Source: Rubinisphaera italica
GTDB lineage: Bacteria > Planctomycetota > Planctomycetia > Planctomycetales > Planctomycetaceae
NCBI RefSeq assembly: GCF_007859715.1
Contig: NZ_SJPG01000001.1
Span: 1,762,728 to 1,826,727 of the forward strand
Length of the DNA: 64,000 bases
Direction of reading: 5' to 3'
The translations under genes were made by a program, and so were the position numbers. Every line of letters starts with the position of its first letter. Within the stretch, counting starts at the first letter, position 1. The notes below the pieces were generated by a model. That model had not been told where the DNA came from. It saw nothing but the letters and a program-made list of their open reading frames with translations, and made no database searches. Positions 54,501-62,603 of this stretch are shown in pieces.

Positions 54501-56611
54501 TGTTTGTTGTCGCTGAATTAATTGAAGCGATTCGAAGGATTGCTGACTCGAAAGCAGCACTGCGTTTGGTTAGTCTCTATTTACAACACAGTACCGACCG
54601 ACACTTGCAGTTTTTGATTTTGCGTGCGGTGCCAGAATCGGATTGGTCTGAATTTGTGGAGATGGTGGTTAACCAGCCCAATCGGACAATTGCCCAACTC
54701 GCACCCCTCGTTTCGATCAGCCTGACGATGCAGAACGAATCTGCTTTGAAGCCATTGCTGATGGTGATCCTGGTTGACAAACCATCCCTCGGAATGCTCA
54801 GCTTAACGGAACAGATTGCAGAAACTGCTTACGAAAACCCGCAAGCGTCAGCAGCGTGGTTCACTCCGGACGTTAAGTCTAAGCTAGCCAGCATCATTGC
54901 CCAATCGCGGAAGATCGCCATTGAGCCACAGGCAAGTCAACCTCAACGACTGGTCGCGCTCAATCTGCTCGGCCTTGAACCAGCCGCCAAGAACGAAGAT
55001 CATCAACGACTGTTGACACTCCTTGATCCGCAGACCTCCTCGGCTATTCAGCAACGCGTGATTTCAGTGTTGGCACGAATGCAATTATCTGAGACTTCCG
55101 CCGAGTTGATCGCCAGGTTAGACACGCTTAGCCCCACACTTGTCAATCAGATACTGGATCTGCTCCTTAGTCGTCCCGACAGTACGGTTCGATTAATGTC
55201 TGCGATTGAGCAAGACGAAGTTTCAGCTAACGTCCTCAACGCAGCTCGTCGTGATGCCTTATTGCAACACCCTGATAATCAGATTCGCATAAAAGCCGAG
55301 ACGTTGCTCCGCAATGGCGGAGGGTCTTCTCGCGAAAATGTTATTGATCAATATCGTTCAGCGCTGCAATTGACTGGTAATCCCCAGCGAGCAGTCGCTG
55401 TCTATCAAAAACAGTGTGCCAACTGTCACAAATATGGTGATCAGGGTTATGGGGTCGGCCCGGACTTCAGTGAATCTCGTAATAAATCCTGGTCGCAGTT
55501 GCTGAATTCGGTTCTCGATCCCAGTCAGACGGTCGATCAGCGGTATGCCGCTTATGTTGTCGCAATAGTTGACGGGCGTGTTATACAGGGCATGCTGGCC
55601 GCCGAATCACAGGAAACCATCACCATTGCCCAACAACAAGCCAAGCAGACCGTCATCCCTCGTGACGAAATTGAAGTTCTCAAACGTACGGATCGCTCGG
55701 TCATGCCCGAAGGACTGGAAAAAGAACTATCTGCACAAGACCTGGCTGACCTGTTCTCACTCATCACGGAGCGGAACAATGCTATTCCGAGACAAATCAG
55801 CAACCTTCCAGAGATTGCCGCTCAACTTCTTGATGATTCACGCGACCGTATGGATCGTGAAAAGATTTTGGCCGAAAATCTCACAGACTCGTCAGGGCTG
55901 ATTCGCGAACTGCTCGTTGGATTACCTGTCGAAGATATGGTCGAGCAGTATCGTCGTATTCCGTGGATTTGGCGGGTTTCGATCGCAGTCGGAAAAGCCA
56001 ATCAGGCCGAGGATTTGCGTTCTGTTCTGGATATGTCATTGCCTGACATCGGTGAGCCATTGCAGGATTGGCAGGCCGTTGTAATTGGTGGTGGGGTAAT
56101 CAATGGGATTACACAAGCGGGAGGCTGGCCGCATGAACGCATGGAGGAAATTTTCGGAAACGACCGCGATCTCCGTGCCCGCTGGAAACACGCACTGCAG
56201 CAGGCCGTCCTGATGAGTGATCAGTTGGACGTTAAGCCGGGGACACGTTACGACGCGCTGCGAATGGTCTCAATGAGGGGCTGGAGTGGAGCAGGGGTGC
56301 AACTCACCGGCTATCTCTCGTCGAATGACCAGCAACTGCAAATGGGAGCTGTGAGCGGATTGGCTGACATACCTGAACCCCCAGCGGTTACCGCCCTCAT
56401 CAGCAGTCTACCACAGTTGACCGATAAGAATCGTGAGCTTGCGTTAGAAGGTCTCCTTCGCTCCGATCAACGAGTACGCAGCTTGCTCGAATCGTGTGTG
56501 GAGGGGAACACCTCTGTGGATTTAATTGATCCAGCCATCCGTAAGCGTCTTAGCGAAACAGAGAATGTGGAGCTAAAAAAACTGGCTCTTCAGGTACTTG
56601 GCTCCAGATAA
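51590..56611 (+). CDS. Ceramidase-like / membrane-bound dehydrogenase / HEAT / cytochrome c fusion
   Basis: 1673 residues with a signal peptide (1-27). Residues about 37-455 resemble neutral ceramidase: 'AATHSHTAPMIEGVLPTLFG' with His124/His126, 'NYACHAVTLSHNLIGGDWPG', 'YANDCPCYIPSERVLAKGGY'. Residues 477-850 are a PVC-type 'membrane-bound dehydrogenase' propeller ('VDRNRDG'-type Asp loops; 'DVNRDGIYDSSTVFLDGLPF', 'VNSLTYGLDGWVYGSCGLFG'). Residues 855-1250 are HEAT-like. Then cytochrome c with C1276-A-N-C1279-H1280 and 'GYGVGPDFS', and a second HEAT-like tail. The dehydrogenase-HEAT-heme order is common in planctomycetes; the ceramidase fusion in front is unusual. No frame break is visible. 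A lipid- or polyol-oxidising periplasmic enzyme is possible. Confidence 0.88.
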   Translation: MTRHSSCPVSSLFLLVLWGFVFQETVFSAELISADMYSVGVAKVDVTPDYPVRLSGFGFRREESDGVLIPIYARAIAISELDGKPLVFIAVDSTGLSEELVQNVADELEPLGVSRDQLVIAATHSHTAPMIEGVLPTLFGMPIPPEHQKHIKRYTEELIDKLVQVARISIEAQQPSRLWWGTGHVGFSKNRRDSEKGPIDQGLPVLCVRSESGELKAVIANYACHAVTLSHNLIGGDWPGFASEWLEKRHPDAIALMSIGCGADQNPIPGVTGDNFDIARSQGLEIAQEVDRVLNNALRPVSGSIHAATTDMSLPLEPLPTRSYWEERVKLGKYFGYHAQTQLDILDAGGKLPTSVDYKIQSWTFGDSLAMVFLPGEVVVDYAIELRKRIEPTRLWITAYANDCPCYIPSERVLAKGGYEGETSMTYYNKPAKFAAGLEQKILDATQQIVPASFHLTKSVKNNAGLPPLSPTQSLNRLKIPEGWTAQVVAAEPMTTDPVAIDFGPSGELWVCEMHDYPSGVAGNFEAGGKVRLLRDVNRDGIYDSSTVFLDGLPFPTGVTVWRDGVLICAAPDIIFARDNDGDDIADERTVLYTGFGTENYQARVNSLTYGLDGWVYGSCGLFGGEILCQLTGEVVPLGNRDFRINPDTGTLEPLTGRSQQGRVRNDAGDWFGCSNGQPCWHYPILKDDTRPALKLPPLITSVPTGDARQLFPETAEFQRFKLSGPAGRVTAGCGIGIYRDNWLGEDLTGNSIVCEPVNLLLHRRVLKADGLTFKGDRAPGEEASELVTSTDNWFRPVQMKTGPDGGLWISDMSRAVVEHPRWIPAETLAQLDVRSGDQQGRIIRLLSKKHGARQVPVLSQMNATELVSILSSENGTQRDLAQQLLFWNVDKAAVEPLVNMIKSDFNPAGKAAGLWILAEYGALTDEVLTTAIENPSPLLRRQAVRVTAEHHDQLSDPAGLLDLLDQEKNLFVVAELIEAIRRIADSKAALRLVSLYLQHSTDRHLQFLILRAVPESDWSEFVEMVVNQPNRTIAQLAPLVSISLTMQNESALKPLLMVILVDKPSLGMLSLTEQIAETAYENPQASAAWFTPDVKSKLASIIAQSRKIAIEPQASQPQRLVALNLLGLEPAAKNEDHQRLLTLLDPQTSSAIQQRVISVLARMQLSETSAELIARLDTLSPTLVNQILDLLLSRPDSTVRLMSAIEQDEVSANVLNAARRDALLQHPDNQIRIKAETLLRNGGGSSRENVIDQYRSALQLTGNPQRAVAVYQKQCANCHKYGDQGYGVGPDFSESRNKSWSQLLNSVLDPSQTVDQRYAAYVVAIVDGRVIQGMLAAESQETITIAQQQAKQTVIPRDEIEVLKRTDRSVMPEGLEKELSAQDLADLFSLITERNNAIPRQISNLPEIAAQLLDDSRDRMDREKILAENLTDSSGLIRELLVGLPVEDMVEQYRRIPWIWRVSIAVGKANQAEDLRSVLDMSLPDIGEPLQDWQAVVIGGGVINGITQAGGWPHERMEEIFGNDRDLRARWKHALQQAVLMSDQLDVKPGTRYDALRMVSMRGWSGAGVQLTGYLSSNDQQLQMGAVSGLADIPEPPAVTALISSLPQLTDKNRELALEGLLRSDQRVRSLLESCVEGNTSVDLIDPAIRKRLSETENVELKKLALQVLGSR

Positions 56612-56788
56612 TGATTAGATTACCATGCTTAGCAGCTTACCTAAGGGTAGAGGGTATTTCTAAACTACGGTACGAATATTAAGACTTTCTTTATGGCTAC
56701 ACTCTGGATTAACCCGTAAGGAATAGAACCCGACCATAAGCCGTTATTTTGGCTTGCCCCGCAAAACCGAGCGATAGTTCCAGACCCT

Positions 56789-57110
56789 TTGATATCGATG
56801 AAAGAGTTGCCTTGAGATCGAATTATGAAATTCCTATAGCAAGGGAATCACTCTTTCTCATTATCGATCAACATGCATGACAACTGGACAAATTGATCAC
56901 AAAGTTGCCAGAGGTACGAGGATCTGGTCGTGATCGAGAGTTAGGAGTCGAAATAGAATGAAACTGCAGGGGATCGAAATTTGAGACCGAATCCCTGAAC
57001 ACTTCAGATGATTGAGTTACATTCACGATCAAAATGTTAAACTCTCGGCGTGTCGGGAACTCGGACAGAAAATATCAGAATGTCGTGATAAACAACAAGG
57101 CTGTCGATTG
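56789..57110 (+). repeat. ~300-nt dispersed repeat, longest copy
   Basis: It contains all ordered blocks seen in other copies: 'ttgatatcgatgaaagagtt', 'tatcgatcaacatgcatgac', 'gccagaggtacgaggatctg', 'gaccgaatccctgaac', 'gattgagtt', 'ctcggacagaaaatatcag' and 'gtgataaacaacaaggctg'. No frame is shared between copies. It lies directly upstream of the PQQ-propeller gene. 56612-56788 shows nothing recognisable. Confidence 0.7.
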
Positions 57111-57168
57111 TGAACAACACTCGATGAATTTCAACATTAATCCTCTAGTCGCAGTCAAAGACAAGTCA

Positions 57169-58461
57169 ATGATTCAATTCATACGATGTGTGGTTTCTTT
57201 CCTATTGATTTGCCAAACCGCGGGGCCGCCGGTTTCTGGAGAGGATTGGGCGCACTGGCGTGGTACTGGTCGCAATGACATCGTTGCAGAATCGTCGGGT
57301 TGGAAGAATGGGAAATGGCCTCTTCACGAAATCTGGCGTGTGCAGGTTCCCGAGGGCGCGTCGTCGCCACTCGTTGTGAATGGGCAGCTCTTCACAATGG
57401 GATGGCAACAGGATCAGGAACACATTGTTTGTCTCGATACGATGTCGGGCAAGGAATTATGGCGACAAAGCTATCCGTGTCCCAAATATGGTCGTCTGGC
57501 AACTGGAGATGAGGGCTTGTATTCCGGGCCTTCATCGACGCCCGAATTCGATACTGAAACCGGCCTTCTGTACACTTTGAGTACGGATGGAGACTTAAAC
57601 TGCTGGAATACACGATCTGCGGGGCAAAGTGTCTGGAGCTTAAATCTATATGACACATTTGACGTACCACAACGACCAAAGGTCGGAAGAAGCGGATTAC
57701 GAGATTACGGCTACACGTCTTCACCGCTGATTCATGGTGACTGGCTGATTGTCGAAGTTGGAGCCAAGCAGGGGAGTTTGATCGCGTTCGATAAAAATAC
57801 CGGAAAACAGGCATGGGCTTCACAATCGAATGCTTCTGCTGGTCATAATGGTGGTCCTGTACTGATGACGATCGAAGGTCTGTCGTGCGTGGCGATTCAT
57901 AATCATGACGGATTGCTTGTGGCACGATTAGATAAGGGGAAAGAGGGACAAACCGTTGCGACTTATCCATGGATTACATCATTCGCAAACAATATTGCGT
58001 CCGTCGCCGTTCACGATAATTGTGTCCTGTTAACTTCAGCCTATAATCAACACAAGATTGCCAAGCTGCGGATCACCTTGAAAGGAGCCGAACTCCTGTG
58101 GGAGCAGAAAGCAGCTTCCAAGGTTTGCACGCCGGTGATCCATTATGGTCATGTTTATTGGGCGTGGCAGAATTTGTTCTGCCTGGACTTTGAAACCGGA
58201 AGAATCGTATGGCGCGGCGGCAAGTGTGGCGAAGCTGGGTCATGCATTGTTACTGCTGATGAAAAGCTGATTGTCTGGGCAGGCGATGGTGATCTATCGC
58301 TTGTCGAACTAGCCGATCGCTCTTCCGAGAAATACACAGAGCTAGCTTCGCTGAAACGCATTGGCAAATCCGATGCGTGGCCACATGTCGCATTTAGCAA
58401 TGGTCGGTTGTATTGCAAAGACCGAAACGGCCATATCGTCTGTCTGAAATTGTCGAAGTGA
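57169..58461 (+). CDS. Secreted PQQ-like beta-propeller protein
   Basis: 430 residues from ATG 57169. The frame is open back to 57034, but that part is dispersed repeat and the export signal starts at 57169 ('MIQFIRCVVSFLLICQTAG'). PQQ-like/outer-membrane-assembly-type propeller: 'WAHWRGTGRNDIVAESSGWK', 'VCLDTMSGKELWRQSYPCPK', 'LNCWNTRSAGQSVWSLNLYD', 'LIAFDKNTGKQAWASQ', 'FCLDFETGRIVWRGGKCGEA'. About seven blades. This is a common planctomycete secreted family without a proven substrate; cofactor binding is unproven. Confidence 0.9.
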   Translation: MIQFIRCVVSFLLICQTAGPPVSGEDWAHWRGTGRNDIVAESSGWKNGKWPLHEIWRVQVPEGASSPLVVNGQLFTMGWQQDQEHIVCLDTMSGKELWRQSYPCPKYGRLATGDEGLYSGPSSTPEFDTETGLLYTLSTDGDLNCWNTRSAGQSVWSLNLYDTFDVPQRPKVGRSGLRDYGYTSSPLIHGDWLIVEVGAKQGSLIAFDKNTGKQAWASQSNASAGHNGGPVLMTIEGLSCVAIHNHDGLLVARLDKGKEGQTVATYPWITSFANNIASVAVHDNCVLLTSAYNQHKIAKLRITLKGAELLWEQKAASKVCTPVIHYGHVYWAWQNLFCLDFETGRIVWRGGKCGEAGSCIVTADEKLIVWAGDGDLSLVELADRSSEKYTELASLKRIGKSDAWPHVAFSNGRLYCKDRNGHIVCLKLSK

Positions 58462-58682
58462 TAGTTACTAATCGAACTCAGTCAAACCACCGAATTGATT
58501 GTCTAAAACCGCCCGTATTCTCAGGTCGCTATGGGACAGCGACTACTTTTTTTCATATCGATGATTGTACCAGGACTGCGGGATCTTCAGCAGGGCTAAC
58601 CTCACCTTAACCTGGCTATAACAACGCTTCACTAACGCCTGTTTTGTAGCGTCTATGGTTTCACATCACTTCAACAATGCTT

Positions 58683-58840
58683 TCATTTCTCTTTGACTTC
58701 ATTCATTTGTGGGGGAACTGAAAAGACAGGGTCAAACGGTTCGAGGTTTTCGCTCATGTCTGCCCTGTAAGCGAATAGAGCAGACTTCCTGAAATCTTCT
58801 CGATCTGCGAACTGACCGAGCGATTGGATGAATCCATTGA
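58683..58840 (-). pseudogene. C-terminal coding ghost, unknown family
   Basis: On the minus strand 'NGFIQSLGQFADREDFRKSA', 'LFAYRADMSENLEPFDPVFS' and 'VPPQMNEVKEK' precede a stop. The composition looks protein-like, but the frame enters the sulfatase C-terminus in a different register. It may be the tail of a former downstream gene. No family recognised. The remaining 58462-58682 holds nothing I recognise. Confidence 0.3.
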
Positions 58841-58842
58841 TG

Positions 58843-61017
58843 CTATTGAAAGCCAGGGTAGGGGACGGCTTTTCCGGTTGCCTTGATGATCGGCATTTGA
58901 GCATCAACTGATCTCAGATACTCGGTAAGTTTGTCAGCCAGGCGATCACGCACGTCGGGGTGCTGCTCAATCTGGTTGTTCTGTTCACCCAAGTCCTCGG
59001 CCAGATTAAACAGTTCGTACTGTTGCGACTGGTGGTAGTAGATCAGCTTCCAATCTCCCCAGCGGATCGCACTGGAAGGACCGATGCCGGGGCCATTTGG
59101 ACCCCAGTTGTTCGGAAAGTGCCACACCAGTGGTCGATCTTCGCGAGACTGATCCTGATCGTCTCGGAGTAGATCCACGAAACTGCGTCCATCAATCACA
59201 CCACCAATCTGCTCAACTGAAGAGACGCCAGCTATCTCCAGAATCGTAGGAAAGAAGTCTTCGATAATCACTGGCTGTTGGCATACCGAACCAGCTTCCG
59301 TCACGCCTGGGCAAGAGACGATCATGGGAACACGGACGCCCCCCTCATGGGCTGAGCCCTTTCCACTGGACAATGGCTTATTGTGCGTGTGAGGCTTACC
59401 ACCGCGACCATGTGCACTCAGCCCCCCGTTGTCGGATATGAACATCACAATCGTATCATTGGACAATCCATGGCGTTCAACGTTGGCGAGAATATCGCCC
59501 AGTGACTTATCCATTCCTTCGACCATCGCGGCATACATCGATTCCGTATGATCAAGGCCAGCATCGCGGTACTTCTGATAGAACCGCGAATCAACGGCAA
59601 AGGGAACATGCACCGCGTAGTGAGACATGTAGAGGAAGAATGGTTTCTCGGCTGTGACAGCCTCGTCCATCGCCTTGTTGGCTTCGATTGTGAGAGCTTC
59701 CGTCAGGAAGATCTCTTTGCCATGGTAATCCTCCAGTCCGGGGACGTCCCAAACGCGATCACCCTTCCGCCACACGGCGCTGAAGTTTTGTTGGCCAAGA
59801 AAGCTGCCGGGACCACCTGCAGCATGGCCAGCGATGTTGACATCGAAGCCGACGTTCCGTGGATCACTTCCAGGCGTTCCGATCGCTCCGAAGTGGGCTT
59901 TGCCTACGTGGATGGTGCGATAACCCGCCTCCCGCAAGTATGCAGGTAAAGCTCTGGCGTGGACTGTCCGCTCAATCTCCGGCTCTGGGCTCAGGCCATT
60001 GACATTCCACAGCGGAAAGTCAAGTTGCGGATGCTTTCGATCATTGCTGGCGTTCTTCCTGAGAGTCCAGTTGGTCACTCGATGCCGCGCGGCGTTGAGG
60101 CCGGTCATTAGGCTGACTCGTGTCGGTGAGCAGACACTGCACGCATACGCCTGAGTGAACTTCATACCTTTCTTAGCGAGTTGCTCCATGTGCAGCGTGT
60201 GGTAGCGTCGGTTAAAGTCCGTGGCCTCCGTATGGAATGGTACCGAGGTGTCTTGCCAGCCCATGTCGTCCACCAGAAACAAGATAATATTGGGTTGCTT
60301 CTGATGTGGCCGAATCCGCTTGGCGACGGTTTGAGCGATAGCCAGATATCCTTGGGAGTTAGGATGCACACCATCGCCGTTGCTGAGCAGTTCAGGTCGA
60401 TCTTGTAGAACCTCATTAAGTTCAAGCAAGAAGACGTTTTTGTCCTCGTGCTTTTTTGAGACTTTGCGAATCCGCTCACACAGTTCCTGCAGGCGAGTTT
60501 TTCGCTCAGTCAGATCGGCGAGTCGTTTCTCAGACAGATCTGGAGTCGTCAGCACCATCGCTGTTGGAGTACAGACGATAATCTGTGGCTTGGTAGGCAG
60601 GTTGGCCAACTCAGTAATCAACTCAGAGTAATCATCCTCAAACCGTGCGATTTGCTCCCAGTTCTGTCGACCGCCGCCGACTGTATCATTCGTTCCCAAT
60701 GAAATGACCGCGATGTGTGGCTGAAACTTCTTAACGGCATCCAGGTTACTCCAGATAGTGGGGCGGCCGGTTTTAATCAAGGTCGCCCCGCCGATACCGA
60801 AGTTACGCACTTCAAAGTTTTCACCCAGAAGTTCCTGCAAGCGAGCAGGGTAAGACTCAGTCTTCGCGTCCACTCTCGCTCCGGCCGTAATGCTGTCACC
60901 CAGGCAGGCCACACGAATCTGTGACGCTTCCTCAGCCAGTACTGCAGTCTGCACCAAAAAGCAGATTCCACAAGCTGTGATAAGAGAATAGAAATGTTGA
61001 TAAAGATTAAAAAACAT
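58843..61017 (-). CDS. SGNH hydrolase - sulfatase fusion, secreted
   Basis: 724 residues with a signal peptide (1-28). Residues about 33-235 are an SGNH/GDSL esterase: 'ACLGDSITAG' with Ser42, 'NFGIGGATL', 'VISLGTND', and 'NGDGVHPNSQGYLAIAQ' carrying the Asp/His. Residues 241-724 are a type I sulfatase: 'NIILFLVDDMGWQDTSVPFH', formylglycine motif C296-S-P-T-R, 'TIHVGKAHFGAIGTPGS', 'IVMFISDNGGLSAHGRGGKP'. Both active sites look intact. One protein could remove acetyl (or other ester) and sulfate groups from the same polysaccharide; this is inference. It is on the minus strand, with a transposase remnant immediately behind its start. Confidence 0.92.
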   Translation of the reverse strand: MFFNLYQHFYSLITACGICFLVQTAVLAEEASQIRVACLGDSITAGARVDAKTESYPARLQELLGENFEVRNFGIGGATLIKTGRPTIWSNLDAVKKFQPHIAVISLGTNDTVGGGRQNWEQIARFEDDYSELITELANLPTKPQIIVCTPTAMVLTTPDLSEKRLADLTERKTRLQELCERIRKVSKKHEDKNVFLLELNEVLQDRPELLSNGDGVHPNSQGYLAIAQTVAKRIRPHQKQPNIILFLVDDMGWQDTSVPFHTEATDFNRRYHTLHMEQLAKKGMKFTQAYACSVCSPTRVSLMTGLNAARHRVTNWTLRKNASNDRKHPQLDFPLWNVNGLSPEPEIERTVHARALPAYLREAGYRTIHVGKAHFGAIGTPGSDPRNVGFDVNIAGHAAGGPGSFLGQQNFSAVWRKGDRVWDVPGLEDYHGKEIFLTEALTIEANKAMDEAVTAEKPFFLYMSHYAVHVPFAVDSRFYQKYRDAGLDHTESMYAAMVEGMDKSLGDILANVERHGLSNDTIVMFISDNGGLSAHGRGGKPHTHNKPLSSGKGSAHEGGVRVPMIVSCPGVTEAGSVCQQPVIIEDFFPTILEIAGVSSVEQIGGVIDGRSFVDLLRDDQDQSREDRPLVWHFPNNWGPNGPGIGPSSAIRWGDWKLIYYHQSQQYELFNLAEDLGEQNNQIEQHPDVRDRLADKLTEYLRSVDAQMPIIKATGKAVPYPGFQ

Positions 61018-61208
61018 TGGGATGTCGATTCTTGGTCGTTGGTCTGGATTTCAAGGCCGATCAGGCAGACTTAGATGGTTGTTATGGAACCTCTAAAACG
61101 ATTCTCAAAGTAACCACTGTCGAGACCAATATTGCCTGTTTTCTCGACAACCAATCGCTGTACAACGAATGTATCAGACTATTCCATATTACAGAATACA
61201 ACCATACC

Positions 61209-61706
61209 ATGACGGCCAAGATTTTCCACCCACTGCTGGCAATGATCGCTTCCTCGACAAACAACGAACTGGCAAAATATGTTGAATATCTCAAGGTCGA
61301 AAACAAGATTCTCAGGGCACGCATTCCCGGCCAGATCCACACGAAGCAAGAGGAGCGGGAGCGGTTACTCAAATATGGAAAAGTGATTGGTCGGGCGATC
61401 GAGGAACTGATTTCGATTGTCTCTCCTGCCAAATTCCTGCGTTGGGTTCGCGATGAATCCGAACCCAAACCCAAGAGTCCCAATCTGAATAGTCGCAGTG
61501 AACGTTTTATTCAGACGATCAAATACGAGTGCTTGAACAAGTTCATCGTATGTGGAAAGCAGCATCTGGATCATCTGGTTGGTGAGTTTGTGGATTATTA
61601 CTACAGACATCGATCAAGCATGGTCCGCGATCATTTGCCTCCTGTTCGTGAAGAACCTGATGACGTGGATAAGCTGACGATGGATGAGTGCGGCTACAAG
61701 TTGTAG
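61209..61706 (+). pseudogene. Integrase-type transposase, core-deleted (copy 11)
   Basis: 165 codons from ATG 61209. The N-terminal part ('KIFHPLLAMIASSTNNELAK', 'YVEYLKVENKILRARIPGQI', 'IEELISIVSPAKFLRWVRDE') is the DNA-binding region. It is joined in frame at 'SPNLN' to the C-terminal part ('SERFIQTIKYECLNKFIVCG', 'HRSSMVRDHLPPVREEPDDV'). The whole DDE catalytic core (about 200 residues in relatives) is missing. The frame is open, so a small protein keeping DNA-binding and C-terminal parts could still be made; such products sometimes act as inhibitors. Confidence 0.85.
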
Positions 61707-61865
61707 CGTGACAAGCATTGATAATGTACCAAGATAAGTGGCGTCTGGAAGAGTTTGACCGGTTTGAATCCAGCGTTCTCAAAAGTGGTTTTGTATTTGT
61801 AGATCCATTGGTGGCATTTTCCAATCATTCATCGTAGACCGAAACACTCCCACATCTCCTTTCAG

Positions 61866-62175
61866 TTAGATTCCATCCATCTTTGGCAAAGCAATGTTCG
61901 GATCGCAGCTGTAAATCAGATCACTGCGACCATCCGGTCGGATGCAGCGGAGAACGAGAATGCCAGCTTCATTTCGTTCGACTTCGACGCGATCAACACA
62001 CCAGTTTTGATCAGGGCCTTCCGGAACAAGGACCCAGTCCCGCGTAGTGGCCCTGTGAGCATCCCAGCCGTGAACGATTCTTGAGGACTTATCGACGAGT
62101 TGTGCATGATTGCGTCGGATGCGAAACGGAGCTTCGTATTGATGCTCTGCATTTTCGTTGGATTCGACCGTATCG
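61866..62175 (-). pseudogene. Unidentified protein, C-terminal remnant
   Basis: On the minus strand a start-less open frame reads 'QYEAPFRIRRNHAQLVDKSS', 'RDWVLVPEGPDQNWCVDRVE', 'AGILVLRCIRPDGRSDLIYS', 'CDPNIALPKMDGI' then stop. The texture is like a real secreted-protein C-terminus, but I recognise no family and there is no ATG/GTG/TTG in the first 200 nt. The plus strand also has protein-like pieces, so the strand is not certain. 61707-61865 shows nothing. Confidence 0.3.
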
Positions 62176-62369
62176 GAGCGGAAATACTGAAGCAGTTGGA
62201 GGAGGCAAGAGTTGCTGCTCGAATAGCTCGACTCAAAGCAAACCGAGCATTGAGTTGTCAGACTTGCGAGAAGAATGTGGCTTAAGTGACGTCGTGGGAG
62301 AAGGAGATTAATGATTGGAATGAAGCAGATCGGTTTGATTAAAGAATCACAGAGTCGGAAGCAAAATGA

Positions 62370-62475
62370 AATTCACGACCGAATCCGGTACTAATCGACT
62401 AATGGTCATAATGGTCAAAGTGACGAGAAATCGCGAGAAAAACTCCAGAATGTTGTGACAAACAGCACGGCACGA
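62370..62475 (+). repeat. ~300-nt dispersed repeat, 3' part
   Basis: It shares 'cgaccgaatcc', then 'ctccagaatgttgtgacaaa' and 'cagcacggc' with the 3' block of 57040-57110 ('cagaatgtcgtgataaacaa') and 31650-31690. The 5' blocks are not found. It lies upstream of the leader-type repeat and the beta-lactamase-like gene. Confidence 0.5.
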
Positions 62476-62512
62476 AGCGTCCAGCCCAAATCTGGTATTT
62501 CTCAATAACTTA

Positions 62513-62556
62513 GGTATTGTCTTGATATCGAATTAAGAATCACAGATCATATTCGT
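62513..62556 (+). repeat. Leader-type repeat, copy 3 (upstream of beta-lactamase-like gene)
   Basis: The stretch 'ggtattgtcttgatatcgaa' then 'aatcacagatcatattcgtt' parallels 49467-49506. It ends 47 nt before the ATG at 62604. It is shorter and less exact than the other two copies. Confidence 0.5.
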
Positions 62557-62603
62557 TTCAACGAAGGATCTTTGAAACTTATCTCTTTGAAAGACAAGCC
62601 GCC

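Noticed and set aside
61017..61208. TTG-started extension of the core-deleted transposase
   Set aside because: It overlaps the start of the SGNH-sulfatase gene; the family N-terminus, also seen at 32895, begins at the ATG at 61209.
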